Source of the DNA: Streptomyces hayashii
Lineage (GTDB): Bacteria > Actinomycetota > Actinomycetes > Streptomycetales > Streptomycetaceae
Direction of reading: 5' to 3'
DNA length: 48,847 nt
Assembly (NCBI RefSeq): GCF_024539815.1
Contig: NZ_JAHHIU010000014.1
Span: 1 to 48,847 of the forward strand
This document shows, one piece after another, positions 1 through 7,429 of this stretch. The position numbers were made by a program, and so were the translations under genes. Each line of letters starts with the position of its first letter. The first letter of the stretch is position 1. The notes under the pieces are model-generated. The model saw nothing but the letters and a program-made list of their open reading frames with translations, had not been told where the DNA came from and did no database searches.

Positions 1-53
1 CCCCTGCCCCGCTGACCCGCCCCTGCCGCCGTACCGGACGCGGGGGCGGTCGG

Positions 54-1070
54 TCACTCGCGTCCGGCGGAGGCGAACCGCATGTCCGGGTACCGGTCGC
101 CGGCCACCTTCGCCGCGATCGGCTCCAGCAGGCCCAGTTCCTCTTCGCTCAGCACGATCCGCGTCGCCGCGGTGTTCTCCTCCACCCGGCCCGGCTTGCT
201 GGTCCCCGGGATCGGGACGACCGGCAGGCCGTGCACGGCGCTCCGCTGCTGGACCCAGGCCAGGGCGATCTGGCCGAGCGAGACGCCGCGGGCCTCGGCC
301 ACCGTGCGGATCGGCTCCAGCAGAGCCGCGTTGGCGACCGCGTTCTCGCCGCTGAAGCGGGGCTGCCGGCGGCGGAAGTCGTCGGCGGTGAGGTCCGTCG
401 CGGCGTCGGCGAAGGAGCCGGTGAGGAAGCCACGGCCGAGCGGGGAGTAGGGGATCAGGGTCGCGCCCACCTCGCGGGTCGCCGGCACCACCCGCGCCTC
501 GATGTCACGGCTGAACAGCGACCACTCCGACTGCACGGCGGCGATGGGGTGCACGCCGTGCGCCGCGCGCAGTTCGTCGGCCGTCACCTCGCTCAGGCCC
601 AGCTGCTTGACCTTGCCCTCGCGCACCAGCTCGGCCATCACGCCGACGGTGTCCTCGATCGGCACGTTCACATCACGCCGGTGCATGTAGTAGAGGTCGA
701 TGACGTCGACGTCCAGACGCCGCAGGCTCGCCTCGACGGCCTCCCGGATGTAGGGCGCGTCGTTGCGGATGATCCGCCGCGAGGGGTCCTCCGGGGGTAT
801 CGACAGGGCGAACTTGGTAGCGATCACGACCTCGTCGCGGTGTGCCTTGAAGAAGGGGGAGAGGAACTTCTCGTTCTCGCCCGCTCCGTACGCGTCGGCC
901 GTGTCGTAGAGCGTGACGCCCAGCTCCAGTGCCCGTTCCAGAGCGGCGCGGGACGCGTCGGCGTCCGTGGGTCCGTACGCGAAGCTCATGCCCATGCAGC
1001 CGAGGCCCTGGACACCGACCTCGGGTCCGTTCTCTCCGAGTCGTGCCGTGGGGATCGTGCTGTAGGTCAT
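54..1070 (-). CDS. Aldo/keto reductase
   Basis: A 338-residue cytosolic NADPH-dependent oxidoreductase of the aldo/keto reductase superfamily (AKR13/YajO-like group), reducing aldehydes or ketones; the substrate cannot be told from sequence. The catalytic tetrad is visible: Asp56 and Tyr61 in LYDTADAYG, Lys86 in VVIATKF and His130 in DLYYMH. The C-terminal half carries the cofactor-binding part with VVPIPGTSKPGRVEEN. Length is normal for the family. The ATG overlaps the stop of the upstream MerR regulator by four bases (ATGA), so the two genes are translationally coupled and the regulator probably controls this enzyme in response to a small, possibly electrophilic, compound. The family assignment is secure; the pairing as regulator and target is inferred from coupling. 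Confidence 0.93.
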   Translation of the reverse strand: MTYSTIPTARLGENGPEVGVQGLGCMGMSFAYGPTDADASRAALERALELGVTLYDTADAYGAGENEKFLSPFFKAHRDEVVIATKFALSIPPEDPSRRIIRNDAPYIREAVEASLRRLDVDVIDLYYMHRRDVNVPIEDTVGVMAELVREGKVKQLGLSEVTADELRAAHGVHPIAAVQSEWSLFSRDIEARVVPATREVGATLIPYSPLGRGFLTGSFADAATDLTADDFRRRQPRFSGENAVANAALLEPIRTVAEARGVSLGQIALAWVQQRSAVHGLPVVPIPGTSKPGRVEENTAATRIVLSEEELGLLEPIAAKVAGDRYPDMRFASAGRE

Positions 1071-1591
1071 CGGGCGGTCCTTTCCGCTTCGTGGAGCTGG
1101 GGCTCGTGCAGGCGGCCTTCGTAGGCCCGGGCGCGGGTGGCGTCCGCGTAGAACGTGATCTTCCGGTCCAGCACGGCGAGCGTGTCCTGGAGTTCGGCGA
1201 TCCGGGCCCGCACGTCGCGCCGGGTGTTCTCCAGCAGTTCGTAGCGCTCGCCGAACGTCTGGTCGCCCTCGCGGACGAGCTCGGCGTACCGCACCATGTC
1301 GGCGACCGGCATGCCGGTCAGCCGCAGCTTCCCGACGAGGTCGAGCCAGTCCAGGTCGCGGTTGCTGTAACGGCGCTGGCCGGTGTGCGAACGGTCGATG
1401 TGGGACATCAGCCCGATGCGTTCGTACCAGCGCAGGGTGTGGGCCGTCAGGCCGGTGAAGGCGACGACCTCGCTGATCGTGTAGCTGTCCTGCCCGTCGG
1501 GGCGAGGGTGCCGCCGCGGGGGCGCGGAGCAGACGTCTGCGGGGGTGGGGTTCTGCTCGATGGTCACGGGCGTGGTCTGCAACACCGTCAT
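1067..1591 (-). CDS. MerR-family regulator of the adjacent aldo/keto reductase
   Basis: A 174-residue MerR-type activator/repressor. After a 37-residue N-terminal extension the winged helix-turn-helix reads YTISEVVAFTGLTAHTLRWYERIGL, followed by the second wing helix and a long dimerisation coiled coil ending near the C-terminus. There is no cysteine cluster like those in metal sensors (the one Cys is in the extension), so a metal ligand is unlikely. The ATG at 1591 was chosen because the MerR-type promoter just upstream would start transcription at or next to it; no Shine-Dalgarno is visible. The open frame runs far upstream through the divergent genes, but that is a GC artefact. The stop overlaps the reductase start by four bases. 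Autoregulation is likely from the dyad described separately. Confidence 0.9.
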   Translation of the reverse strand: MTVLQTTPVTIEQNPTPADVCSAPPRRHPRPDGQDSYTISEVVAFTGLTAHTLRWYERIGLMSHIDRSHTGQRRYSNRDLDWLDLVGKLRLTGMPVADMVRYAELVREGDQTFGERYELLENTRRDVRARIAELQDTLAVLDRKITFYADATRARAYEGRLHEPQLHEAERTAR

Positions 1592-1598
1592 GACCACC

Positions 1599-1629
1599 AC
1601 GCTAGGACCTTGGAGTGCGCTCCAAGCAA
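1599..1629 (-). promoter_or_regulatory. MerR-type promoter with operator dyad, probably leaderless
   Basis: On the minus strand, a -35 TTGCTT (1624-1629) and a -10 TAGCGT (1599-1604) are separated by 19 bp, the long spacer typical of MerR-controlled promoters. The spacer and -35 contain the dyad CTTGGAG-N4-CTCCAAG (1609-1626). The -10 ends 7 nt before the ATG at 1591, so transcription would start at or one base before the initiation codon. Confidence 0.7.
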
Positions 1630-1687
1630 GCGGGTCCGGTAAGAAAACCGCGGGACTCGGCTTGATCGCATTGGTTAGCGTGCGGGA

Positions 1688-2170
1688 ATGAGTCTCGTAC
1701 GCCGTGCCCTGCCCGAGGACGCCGACGAAGTGCTGCGGCTGCGTCAGGTGATGATCGACTCGCTGTCCGCCCCGCGGGGGGCCGGCGACGACCCGGCCGG
1801 CTGGCATGCCGAGTCGCTGCCCACGCTGCGCCGGCGGCTGTCCGATCCGGACGGCGGCTTCGCCGCCTTCGTCGTGGACCACCCCGAGCGGCCGGGGGCA
1901 CTGGCCGCGCTGGTCGTCGGGACGATCGAGTACCGCATCGGGCGCGCCGGCAACCCCCGGGGCACCGTCGGCTACGTCTTCTCCGTCGCCACCGATCCCG
2001 ACGCGCGCCGCCGGGGGTACGCGCGCGCGTGCATGGACGCGCTGCTGGCGTGGTTCCGGGAGCGGGGCGCGGCACAGGTGCACCTCACCGCGTCCGCGGA
2101 CGCGGCGCCGCTGTACGCCGCCCTGGGTTTCCGGCCCAAGCCGGACCCCTTGATGGAGCTGCTGCTGTGA
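1688..2170 (+). CDS. GNAT-family N-acetyltransferase
   Basis: A 160-residue acetyl-CoA-dependent acetyltransferase of the GNAT fold. Motif A, the pyrophosphate-binding loop, is visible as VATDPDARRRGYARACMDAL, preceded by the beta-4 strand GTVGYVFS and followed by motif B with AAPLYAALGF near the C-terminus. The acceptor cannot be inferred. It is transcribed divergently from the MerR-reductase pair, with 96 bp between the starts, so the MerR operator could also affect it, though the promoter geometry points to the other strand. A serine hydrolase follows in the same direction about 20 bp downstream, so the two may share a transcript. Confidence 0.88.
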   Translation: MSLVRRALPEDADEVLRLRQVMIDSLSAPRGAGDDPAGWHAESLPTLRRRLSDPDGGFAAFVVDHPERPGALAALVVGTIEYRIGRAGNPRGTVGYVFSVATDPDARRRGYARACMDALLAWFRERGAAQVHLTASADAAPLYAALGFRPKPDPLMELLL

Positions 2171-2189
2171 GCCGCATAGGGTCGTGGGC

Positions 2190-3008
2190 ATGTCGTTGAA
2201 GAGTCTCGCGCTGATCGAGAACTGGCCGGTTCCTTCCGCCGCCGCGGGCGTCGTGCGGGCCGACGGCACGGTGCTGGGCGCCCACGGTCCGGTCGACCGG
2301 CGCTTCCCGCTGGCCTCGGTCACCAAGCCGCTCGCCGCGTACGCCGCCCTCGTCGCGTACGAGGAGGGCGCGGTGGAGCTGGACGAGCCCGCGGGGCCGC
2401 CCGGGTCCACGGTCCGGCACCTTCTGGCGCACACCTCCGGGCTGGCCTTCGACGAGCACCGCACGACCGCGGCCCCGGGCGAGCGCCGGCTGTACTCCAA
2501 CGCCGGGTTCGAGCAGCTCGGCGACCACATCGCGAAGGCGACGGACATCCCGTTCGCGGAGTACCTGCGGCAGGCGGTCCTCGCACCGCTGGGGATGACG
2601 GCGACGTCGCTCGACGGCTCGCCCGCCAAGGACGGCGTCTCGACGGTCGGGGATCTGCTGCGGTTCGCGGCCGAGGTCCAGGCGCCCAGGCTGCTGGACC
2701 CGCGGACGATGGCCGCCGCGATGTCCGTGCAGTACCCCGGGACGAAGGGCGTGCTGCCCGGCTACGGGCATCAGAACCCCAACGACTGGGGACTGGGATT
2801 CGAGATCCGCGACTCCAAGTCGCCGCACTGGACGGGGAGTTCGTCGTCGCCGCGCACCTTCGGCCACTTCGGGCAGTCCGGCACGTTCCTGTGGGTCGAT
2901 CCCGACGCGGGAGCGGCCGCGGTCGCGCTGACGGACCGGGCGTTCGGCCCCTGGGCGACCGAGGTCTGGCCGCCGTTCACGGACGCGGTGCTGGCGGAGA
3001 TCCGCTAG
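2190..3008 (+). CDS. Beta-lactamase-family serine hydrolase
   Basis: A 272-residue protein of the class C beta-lactamase/DD-peptidase-like fold. The nucleophile motif is SVTK (Ser43-Lys46 from the chosen start), the second motif appears as LYSNAGFE, matching the Y-x-N signature, and the C-terminal FGHFGQSGT segment carries the third, HxG-like, element. There is no signal peptide, so it is probably a cytosolic esterase or peptidase-like enzyme rather than a secreted PBP. The ATG at 2190 has AGGG about 8 nt upstream; an in-frame GTG lies two codons earlier. It is only 19 bp downstream of the acetyltransferase and meets the pirin gene tail to tail with 3 bp between them. Substrate unknown. Confidence 0.87.
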   Translation: MSLKSLALIENWPVPSAAAGVVRADGTVLGAHGPVDRRFPLASVTKPLAAYAALVAYEEGAVELDEPAGPPGSTVRHLLAHTSGLAFDEHRTTAAPGERRLYSNAGFEQLGDHIAKATDIPFAEYLRQAVLAPLGMTATSLDGSPAKDGVSTVGDLLRFAAEVQAPRLLDPRTMAAAMSVQYPGTKGVLPGYGHQNPNDWGLGFEIRDSKSPHWTGSSSSPRTFGHFGQSGTFLWVDPDAGAAAVALTDRAFGPWATEVWPPFTDAVLAEIR

Positions 3009-3011
3009 CCG

Positions 3012-3680
3012 CTACCCGGCCGGCTCCTGGTCGGTCAGCTCCCACAACAGCACCTCCGCCGCCGTCGCCCCCACCGCCTCCAGGTCCTTCGCGTCCGTGA
3101 CGCGGGCCGCGTCCCCGGGCGCCAGCTTGTCGCCGCCCAGGCGGACCTCGCCGCGCACGACATGGACGTAGACGAGGGGGGCGTCCGGCACGGCCGTGCG
3201 CTCCCCCGCGTCCAGCCGCCGCACGTGCAGCATCGCGCCCGCCCGCGGGACGGCGTACGGGGTGGAGTCGGCGATGCCGCGGACGATCTCGTACGACGGG
3301 TCGCCGCCGGGGGCCGACGGGGCCAGCCACATCTGGACGAAGGTCAGGGGCGCGTCGCCGTCGTTGCGTTCCACGTGCCGCACACCGCCGGCCGAGCTGA
3401 GCCGCTGCACGTCACCGGGGCGCACGCGGGTCTCATGACCGGTGGAGTCGCGGTGGGTCAGCTCGCCCTCGACGACCCAGGTGACGATCTCGGTGTGGCT
3501 GTGGGGATGCTCGTCGAACCCGGCGCCCGGGGCGAGGCGCTCCTCGTTGCAGGCGATCAGCGGACCGAAGCGGAGGTTGCCGGGGTCGTAGTGGGGGCCG
3601 AAGGAGAACGCGTGCCATGACGCGATGCCTGCGGCCGGGTCTCCGCCTCGGTAGCGCTCGTCGGCGCGCCGTACGTCCAT
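3012..3680 (-). CDS. Pirin-family protein (YhhW-like bicupin)
   Basis: A 222-residue pirin of the short YhhW type, a two-domain cupin. The metal ligands expected for the family are all present in the N-terminal domain: His58 and His60 in EHPHSH, and His102 and Glu104 in GVRHVE. Related proteins are quercetin 2,3-dioxygenases or transcriptional co-regulators; which applies here cannot be told. The start at 3680 matches the family N-terminus (MDVRRADERYRG, typical of the group), although the frame stays open upstream. It converges on the serine hydrolase and is divergent from fasR. Confidence 0.9.
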   Translation of the reverse strand: MDVRRADERYRGGDPAAGIASWHAFSFGPHYDPGNLRFGPLIACNEERLAPGAGFDEHPHSHTEIVTWVVEGELTHRDSTGHETRVRPGDVQRLSSAGGVRHVERNDGDAPLTFVQMWLAPSAPGGDPSYEIVRGIADSTPYAVPRAGAMLHVRRLDAGERTAVPDAPLVYVHVVRGEVRLGGDKLAPGDAARVTDAKDLEAVGATAAEVLLWELTDQEPAG

Positions 3681-3802
3681 CACGGGTCCCACGGTAGACC
3701 CGCGCCGCGCGCGGGAGCCCCGACGCGGCGGGCCCGGCCGGCGTCGGGACGGAAACGACCCACCGGCGCGAGCATGCGCGGCGATAAGGCAGTCTTGTCC
3801 AC

Positions 3803-5005
3803 GTGCCCGAACCAGAAACGAGTCGCCCCCAGCCCGCGGTCGCCGTCCACTCCCACCCCGCCACGCTGAAGCGGCTGGAGAAGTCCTCCGGAAGTCTCGC
3901 CGCCCAGGCCATCGCGCGGATGGACGAGACACTGCCGTGGTACCGGGCGATGCCACCGGAGAACCGTTCCTGGATCGGACTGGTCGCCCAGGCGGGCATC
4001 GCGGCCTTCACCGAGTGGTTCCGGCACCCGGACGCCCCGCAGGCCATCTCCACCGACGTATTCGGCACGGCGCCGCGGGAGCTGACGCGGGCCATCACGC
4101 TGCGGCAGACCGTCGAGATGGTGCGGACCACCATCGAGGTCATGGAGTCCGCGATCGACGAGGTCGCGGCGCCCGGCGACGAGAACGTGCTGCGCGAGGC
4201 GCTCCTCGTGTACGCCCGGGAGATCGCCTTCGCCACCGCCCAGGTCTACGCCCAGGCCGCCGAGGCGCGCGGCGCGTGGGACGCCCGGCTGGAGTCGCTC
4301 GTCGTGAACGCCGTGCTGAGCGGCGAGGCCGACGAGGGGGCCGTGAGCCGGGCGGCCGCGCTCGGCTGGAACGCGCCGGAACATGTGTGCGTCGTCCTGG
4401 GCACCGCCCCGGACGGCGACTCGGAGCTGACCGTGGAGGCCATCCGACGGGCCTCGCGGCACTCCAAGCTCCAGGTGCTGACCGGAGTGCTCGGCACCCG
4501 GCTGGTGGTGATCGCCGGCGGCAGCGACAACCCGCTCGCCGTCGCCAAGTCGCTGATCGGGCCGTTCGCCGCGGGACCCGTCGTGGCCGGACCCGTCGTA
4601 CCCGACCTGCTGGCCGCGACCCGGTCCGCACAGGCCGCCGCGGCCGGCCTCAAGGCCTGTTCCGCCTGGCAGGACGCACCCCGACCGGTGCTGGCGGACG
4701 ATCTGCTGCCGGAGCGCGCCATCGCCGGTGATCCCGGTGCGCGCGAGCAGTTGGTGGAGGAGATCTACAGACCGCTGGAGGAGGCCGGGTCCGCGCTCCT
4801 GGAAACGCTCTCCGTATATCTCGAACAGGCGTCCAGTCTCGAAGGGGCCGCCCGGATGCTCTTCGTCCACCCGAACACCGTGCGCTACCGGCTCCGACGT
4901 GTGACTGACGTCACCGGTTGGTCGCCTTCGGATGTACGCTCCGCGTTCACGCTCCGGATCGCGCTGATCCTGGGGCGCCTGGTCGACGGAGATCCTCAGA
5001 CCTAG
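3803..5005 (+). CDS. fasR: FasR, PucR-type activator of fatty-acid synthase genes
   Basis: A 400-residue PucR/CdaR-family transcription factor. A long N-terminal region (with WIGLVAQAGIAAFTEWF) and a GGDEF-like middle domain typical of the family precede the C-terminal PucR helix-turn-helix, about residues 345-371, with LEGAARMLFVHPNTVRYRL as its recognition core. It stands directly upstream of fabD-fabH-acpP-fabF, the position of the S. coelicolor FasR protein, which is known to activate that operon and to be needed for normal membrane lipid synthesis. The GTG at 3803 is the likely start, with only a weak, distant ribosome site. The 89 bp between this gene and fabD hold a dyad that is a candidate FasR site. 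Confidence 0.93.
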   Translation: MPEPETSRPQPAVAVHSHPATLKRLEKSSGSLAAQAIARMDETLPWYRAMPPENRSWIGLVAQAGIAAFTEWFRHPDAPQAISTDVFGTAPRELTRAITLRQTVEMVRTTIEVMESAIDEVAAPGDENVLREALLVYAREIAFATAQVYAQAAEARGAWDARLESLVVNAVLSGEADEGAVSRAAALGWNAPEHVCVVLGTAPDGDSELTVEAIRRASRHSKLQVLTGVLGTRLVVIAGGSDNPLAVAKSLIGPFAAGPVVAGPVVPDLLAATRSAQAAAAGLKACSAWQDAPRPVLADDLLPERAIAGDPGAREQLVEEIYRPLEEAGSALLETLSVYLEQASSLEGAARMLFVHPNTVRYRLRRVTDVTGWSPSDVRSAFTLRIALILGRLVDGDPQT

Positions 5006-5007
5006 CC

Positions 5008-5028
5008 TTTTGTCGGGGCTCCACAAAA
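5008..5028. promoter_or_regulatory. Inverted repeat in the fasR-fabD gap, candidate FasR operator
   Basis: A perfect 6-bp inverted repeat TTTTGT-N9-ACAAAA stands immediately after the fasR stop and 67 bp before the fabD start. The A/T arms are striking in this GC-rich sequence. FasR is known in S. coelicolor to act on the fabD promoter; assigning this dyad as its site is inference. TAGCCT at 5003-5008 could be a -10 element, but no good -35 is seen with it. Confidence 0.5.
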
Positions 5029-5094
5029 CCCCCTGCCGTTCTTCGTCCCTGTCCCCACGGGCGGCTTCGGCCGTCCCCAAGAGAGAGTGTGAGA

Positions 5095-6012
5095 GTGCTC
5101 GTACTCGTCGCTCCCGGCCAGGGCGCCCAGACGCCCGGCTTCCTGACTCCTTGGCTCGAACTGCCCGGCGCCGCCGCCCGCGTCGCCGCGTGGTCGGACG
5201 CCATCGGCCTGGACCTCGCCCACTACGGCACGCAGGCCGACGCGGACCAGATCCGCGACACCGCGGTGGCCCAGCCGCTGCTGGTCGCCGCCGGAATCCT
5301 GTCCGCCACGGCGCTCGGCGACGCGTCTGCGGCCGCGGTCGCGGGCCACAGCGTCGGAGAGTTCACCGCCGCCGCACTGGCCGGCGTCCTCGACGACACC
5401 GTCGCGCTGGGCCTCGTGCGCAAGCGCGGCCTGGCCATGGCCGAGGCCGCCGCGGTCACCGAGACCGGCATGTCCGCGCTGCTCGGCGGGGACCCCGAGG
5501 TCTCCCTGGCGCATCTGGAGAAGCTGGGGCTCACCCCGGCGAACATCAACGGCGCGGGCCAGATCGTCGCCGCGGGCACGCTGGAGCAGCTCGCCGCGCT
5601 GGCCGAGGACAAGCCCGAGGGCGTCCGCAAGGTCGTCCCGCTGAAGGTCGCCGGCGCCTTCCACACGCGGCACATGGCACCCGCCGTCGAGGCCCTGGCC
5701 AAGGCGGCCGAGGAGCTCGCCCCGGCCGACCCCACGGTCCGTTACGTCTCCAACAAGGACGGACAGGCCGTCGCCTCCGGGGCCGAGATCCTGGACCGGC
5801 TGGTCGGCCAGGTCGCCAACCCGGTCCGCTGGGACCTGTGCATGGAGACCTTCAAGGAGCTCGGCGTGACCGCGCTCGTCGAGGTCTCCCCCGGCGGCAC
5901 CCTGGTCGGCCTCGCCAAGCGCGCGCTGCCCGGCGTGAAGACGCTGGCGCTGAAGACCCCCGACGACCTCGACGCCGCTCGCGAGCTCATCGCCGAGCAC
6001 GGCGTCGTCTGA
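5095..6012 (+). CDS. fabD: Malonyl-CoA:ACP transacylase
   Basis: A 305-residue cytosolic enzyme that moves malonyl from CoA to the acyl carrier protein, the first committed step of type II fatty-acid synthesis; in Streptomyces it also serves polyketide synthases. The nucleophile is Ser86 in GHSVGE and the catalytic His is His190 in GAFHTRHM. The N-terminal MLVLVAPGQGAQTPGF matches the S. coelicolor enzyme and fixes the GTG at 5095, though a GTG two codons earlier is possible; AGAGAG upstream can act as ribosome site. In the S. coelicolor protein these residues are Ser97 and His201, so this protein is 11 residues shorter just before the nucleophile. First gene of the fab operon. Confidence 0.97.
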   Translation: MLVLVAPGQGAQTPGFLTPWLELPGAAARVAAWSDAIGLDLAHYGTQADADQIRDTAVAQPLLVAAGILSATALGDASAAAVAGHSVGEFTAAALAGVLDDTVALGLVRKRGLAMAEAAAVTETGMSALLGGDPEVSLAHLEKLGLTPANINGAGQIVAAGTLEQLAALAEDKPEGVRKVVPLKVAGAFHTRHMAPAVEALAKAAEELAPADPTVRYVSNKDGQAVASGAEILDRLVGQVANPVRWDLCMETFKELGVTALVEVSPGGTLVGLAKRALPGVKTLALKTPDDLDAARELIAEHGVV

Positions 6013-6021
6013 GGAGCCCTG

Positions 6022-7017
6022 ATGGCGAAGATCCGGCCCAGCAAGGGCTCCCCGTACGCACGCATCCTCGGGGTCGGCGGTTACCGGCCCACGCGGGTCG
6101 TGCCCAACGAGGTCATCCTGGAGACGATCGACTCCTCCGACGAGTGGATCCGCTCCCGCTCCGGCATCGAGACCCGTCACTGGGCGAACGACGAGGAGAC
6201 CGTCGCCGCCATGTCGGTCGAGGCGTCCGGCAAGGCGATCGCCGACGCCGGGATCACCGCCGGGCAGATCGGCGCGGTGGTCGTGTCGACCGTCTCGCAC
6301 TTCAAGCAGACTCCGGCCGTGGCCACCGAGATCGCCGACAAGCTCGGCACCGACAAGGCCGCCGCGTTCGACATCTCGGCCGGCTGCGCGGGCTTCGGCT
6401 ACGGGCTGACCCTCGCCAAGGGCATGGTGGTGGAGGGTTCCGCCGAGTACGTGCTCGTCATCGGCGTCGAGCGGCTGTCCGACCTGACCGACCTGGAGGA
6501 CCGCGCGACGGCCTTCCTGTTCGGCGACGGCGCGGGCGCGGTCGTGGTCGGCCCCTCCGACGAGCCGGCGATCGGCCCGACGGTCTGGGGCTCCGAGGGC
6601 GACAAGTCGGAGACCATCAAGCAGACGGTGCCGTGGACGGAGTACGACTCCACGGGCAAGTTCCCGGCGATCACGCAGGAGGGCCAGGCGGTCTTCCGCT
6701 GGGCCGTGTTCGAGATGGCGAAGGTCGCCAAGGAGGCGCTGGACGCCGCCGGCATCACCGCCGAAGAACTCGACGTCTTCATCCCGCACCAGGCCAACGA
6801 GCGCATCATCGACTCGATGGTGAAGACTCTCAAGCTGCCGCAGTCCGTCACGGTCGCCCGTGACGTGCGCACCACCGGCAACACCTCGGCCGCCTCGATC
6901 CCGCTCGCGATGGAGCGGCTCCTGGCGACCGGTGAGGCGAAGAGCGGCGACACCGCGCTCGTCATCGGATTCGGGGCGGGTCTCGTGTACGCCGCCACTG
7001 TCGTTACCCTCCCCTAG
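6022..7017 (+). CDS. fabH: 3-oxoacyl-ACP synthase III
   Basis: A 331-residue condensing enzyme that starts fatty-acid chains by joining an acyl-CoA primer (in Streptomyces often branched-chain) to malonyl-ACP. Active-site Cys122 lies in DISAGCAGFG, the His in FIPHQANERI and the Asn in TTGNTSAASIP; thiolase fold throughout, normal length. The ATG at 6022 follows fabD by 9 bp, with GAGGAG at 6011-6016 overlapping the end of the fabD stop as its ribosome site. Second gene of the fab operon. Confidence 0.98.
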   Translation: MAKIRPSKGSPYARILGVGGYRPTRVVPNEVILETIDSSDEWIRSRSGIETRHWANDEETVAAMSVEASGKAIADAGITAGQIGAVVVSTVSHFKQTPAVATEIADKLGTDKAAAFDISAGCAGFGYGLTLAKGMVVEGSAEYVLVIGVERLSDLTDLEDRATAFLFGDGAGAVVVGPSDEPAIGPTVWGSEGDKSETIKQTVPWTEYDSTGKFPAITQEGQAVFRWAVFEMAKVAKEALDAAGITAEELDVFIPHQANERIIDSMVKTLKLPQSVTVARDVRTTGNTSAASIPLAMERLLATGEAKSGDTALVIGFGAGLVYAATVVTLP

Positions 7018-7099
7018 GCACTCCGTGCCGGATCACCCGGTCCGGTGCGGGTAACACCCACTGCCACACCCTCTGGATATCTACGAAGGAGCGCCAAAC

Positions 7100-7348
7100 A
7101 TGGCCGCCACTCAGGAAGAGATCGTCGCCGGTCTCGCCGACATCGTGAACGAGATCGCCGGCATCCCGGTTGAGGACGTCCAGCTGGACAAGTCCTTCAC
7201 CGACGACCTGGACGTCGACTCGCTGTCCATGGTCGAGGTCGTCGTCGCCGCCGAAGAGCGCTTCGACGTCAAGATCCCGGACGAGGACGTGAAGAACCTC
7301 AAGACGGTCGGCGACGCGACCGACTACATCCTCAAGAACCAGGGCTGA
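7100..7348 (+). CDS. acpP: Acyl carrier protein
   Basis: An 82-residue acidic carrier protein of fatty-acid synthesis. The phosphopantetheine attachment serine is Ser41 in DDLDVDSLSMVE, the usual DSL context. A strong AAGGAG lies 8-9 nt before the ATG at 7100. It sits 82 bp after fabH and 81 bp before fabF, wide gaps for an operon, which is common for acpP because it needs extra expression; no clear separate promoter was seen. Confidence 0.98.
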   Translation: MAATQEEIVAGLADIVNEIAGIPVEDVQLDKSFTDDLDVDSLSMVEVVVAAEERFDVKIPDEDVKNLKTVGDATDYILKNQG

Positions 7349-7429
7349 CCCACCCGGTCCCCTGGACCGAACTGCCCCGCCACCCGGCGGTGGCGCCGCT
7401 GAATCCTCGTAACGTTGGAGAAAGAATCC

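Noticed and set aside
1..53. Possible gene end at the left edge
   Set aside because: GC-rich sequence with no convincing frame; nothing can be called.
1067..2629. A minus-strand frame extending the MerR gene upstream by over 340 codons
   Set aside because: The upstream part is Arg/Pro/Ala-rich, antisense to the acetyltransferase and serine hydrolase, and the promoter dyad at 1599-1629 fixes the start near 1591.
5002..6789. 595-codon minus-strand frame over fabD and fabH
   Set aside because: Shadow of high GC3 coding; composition is Gly/Arg/Asp-rich with no domain, and the sense-strand genes are certain.
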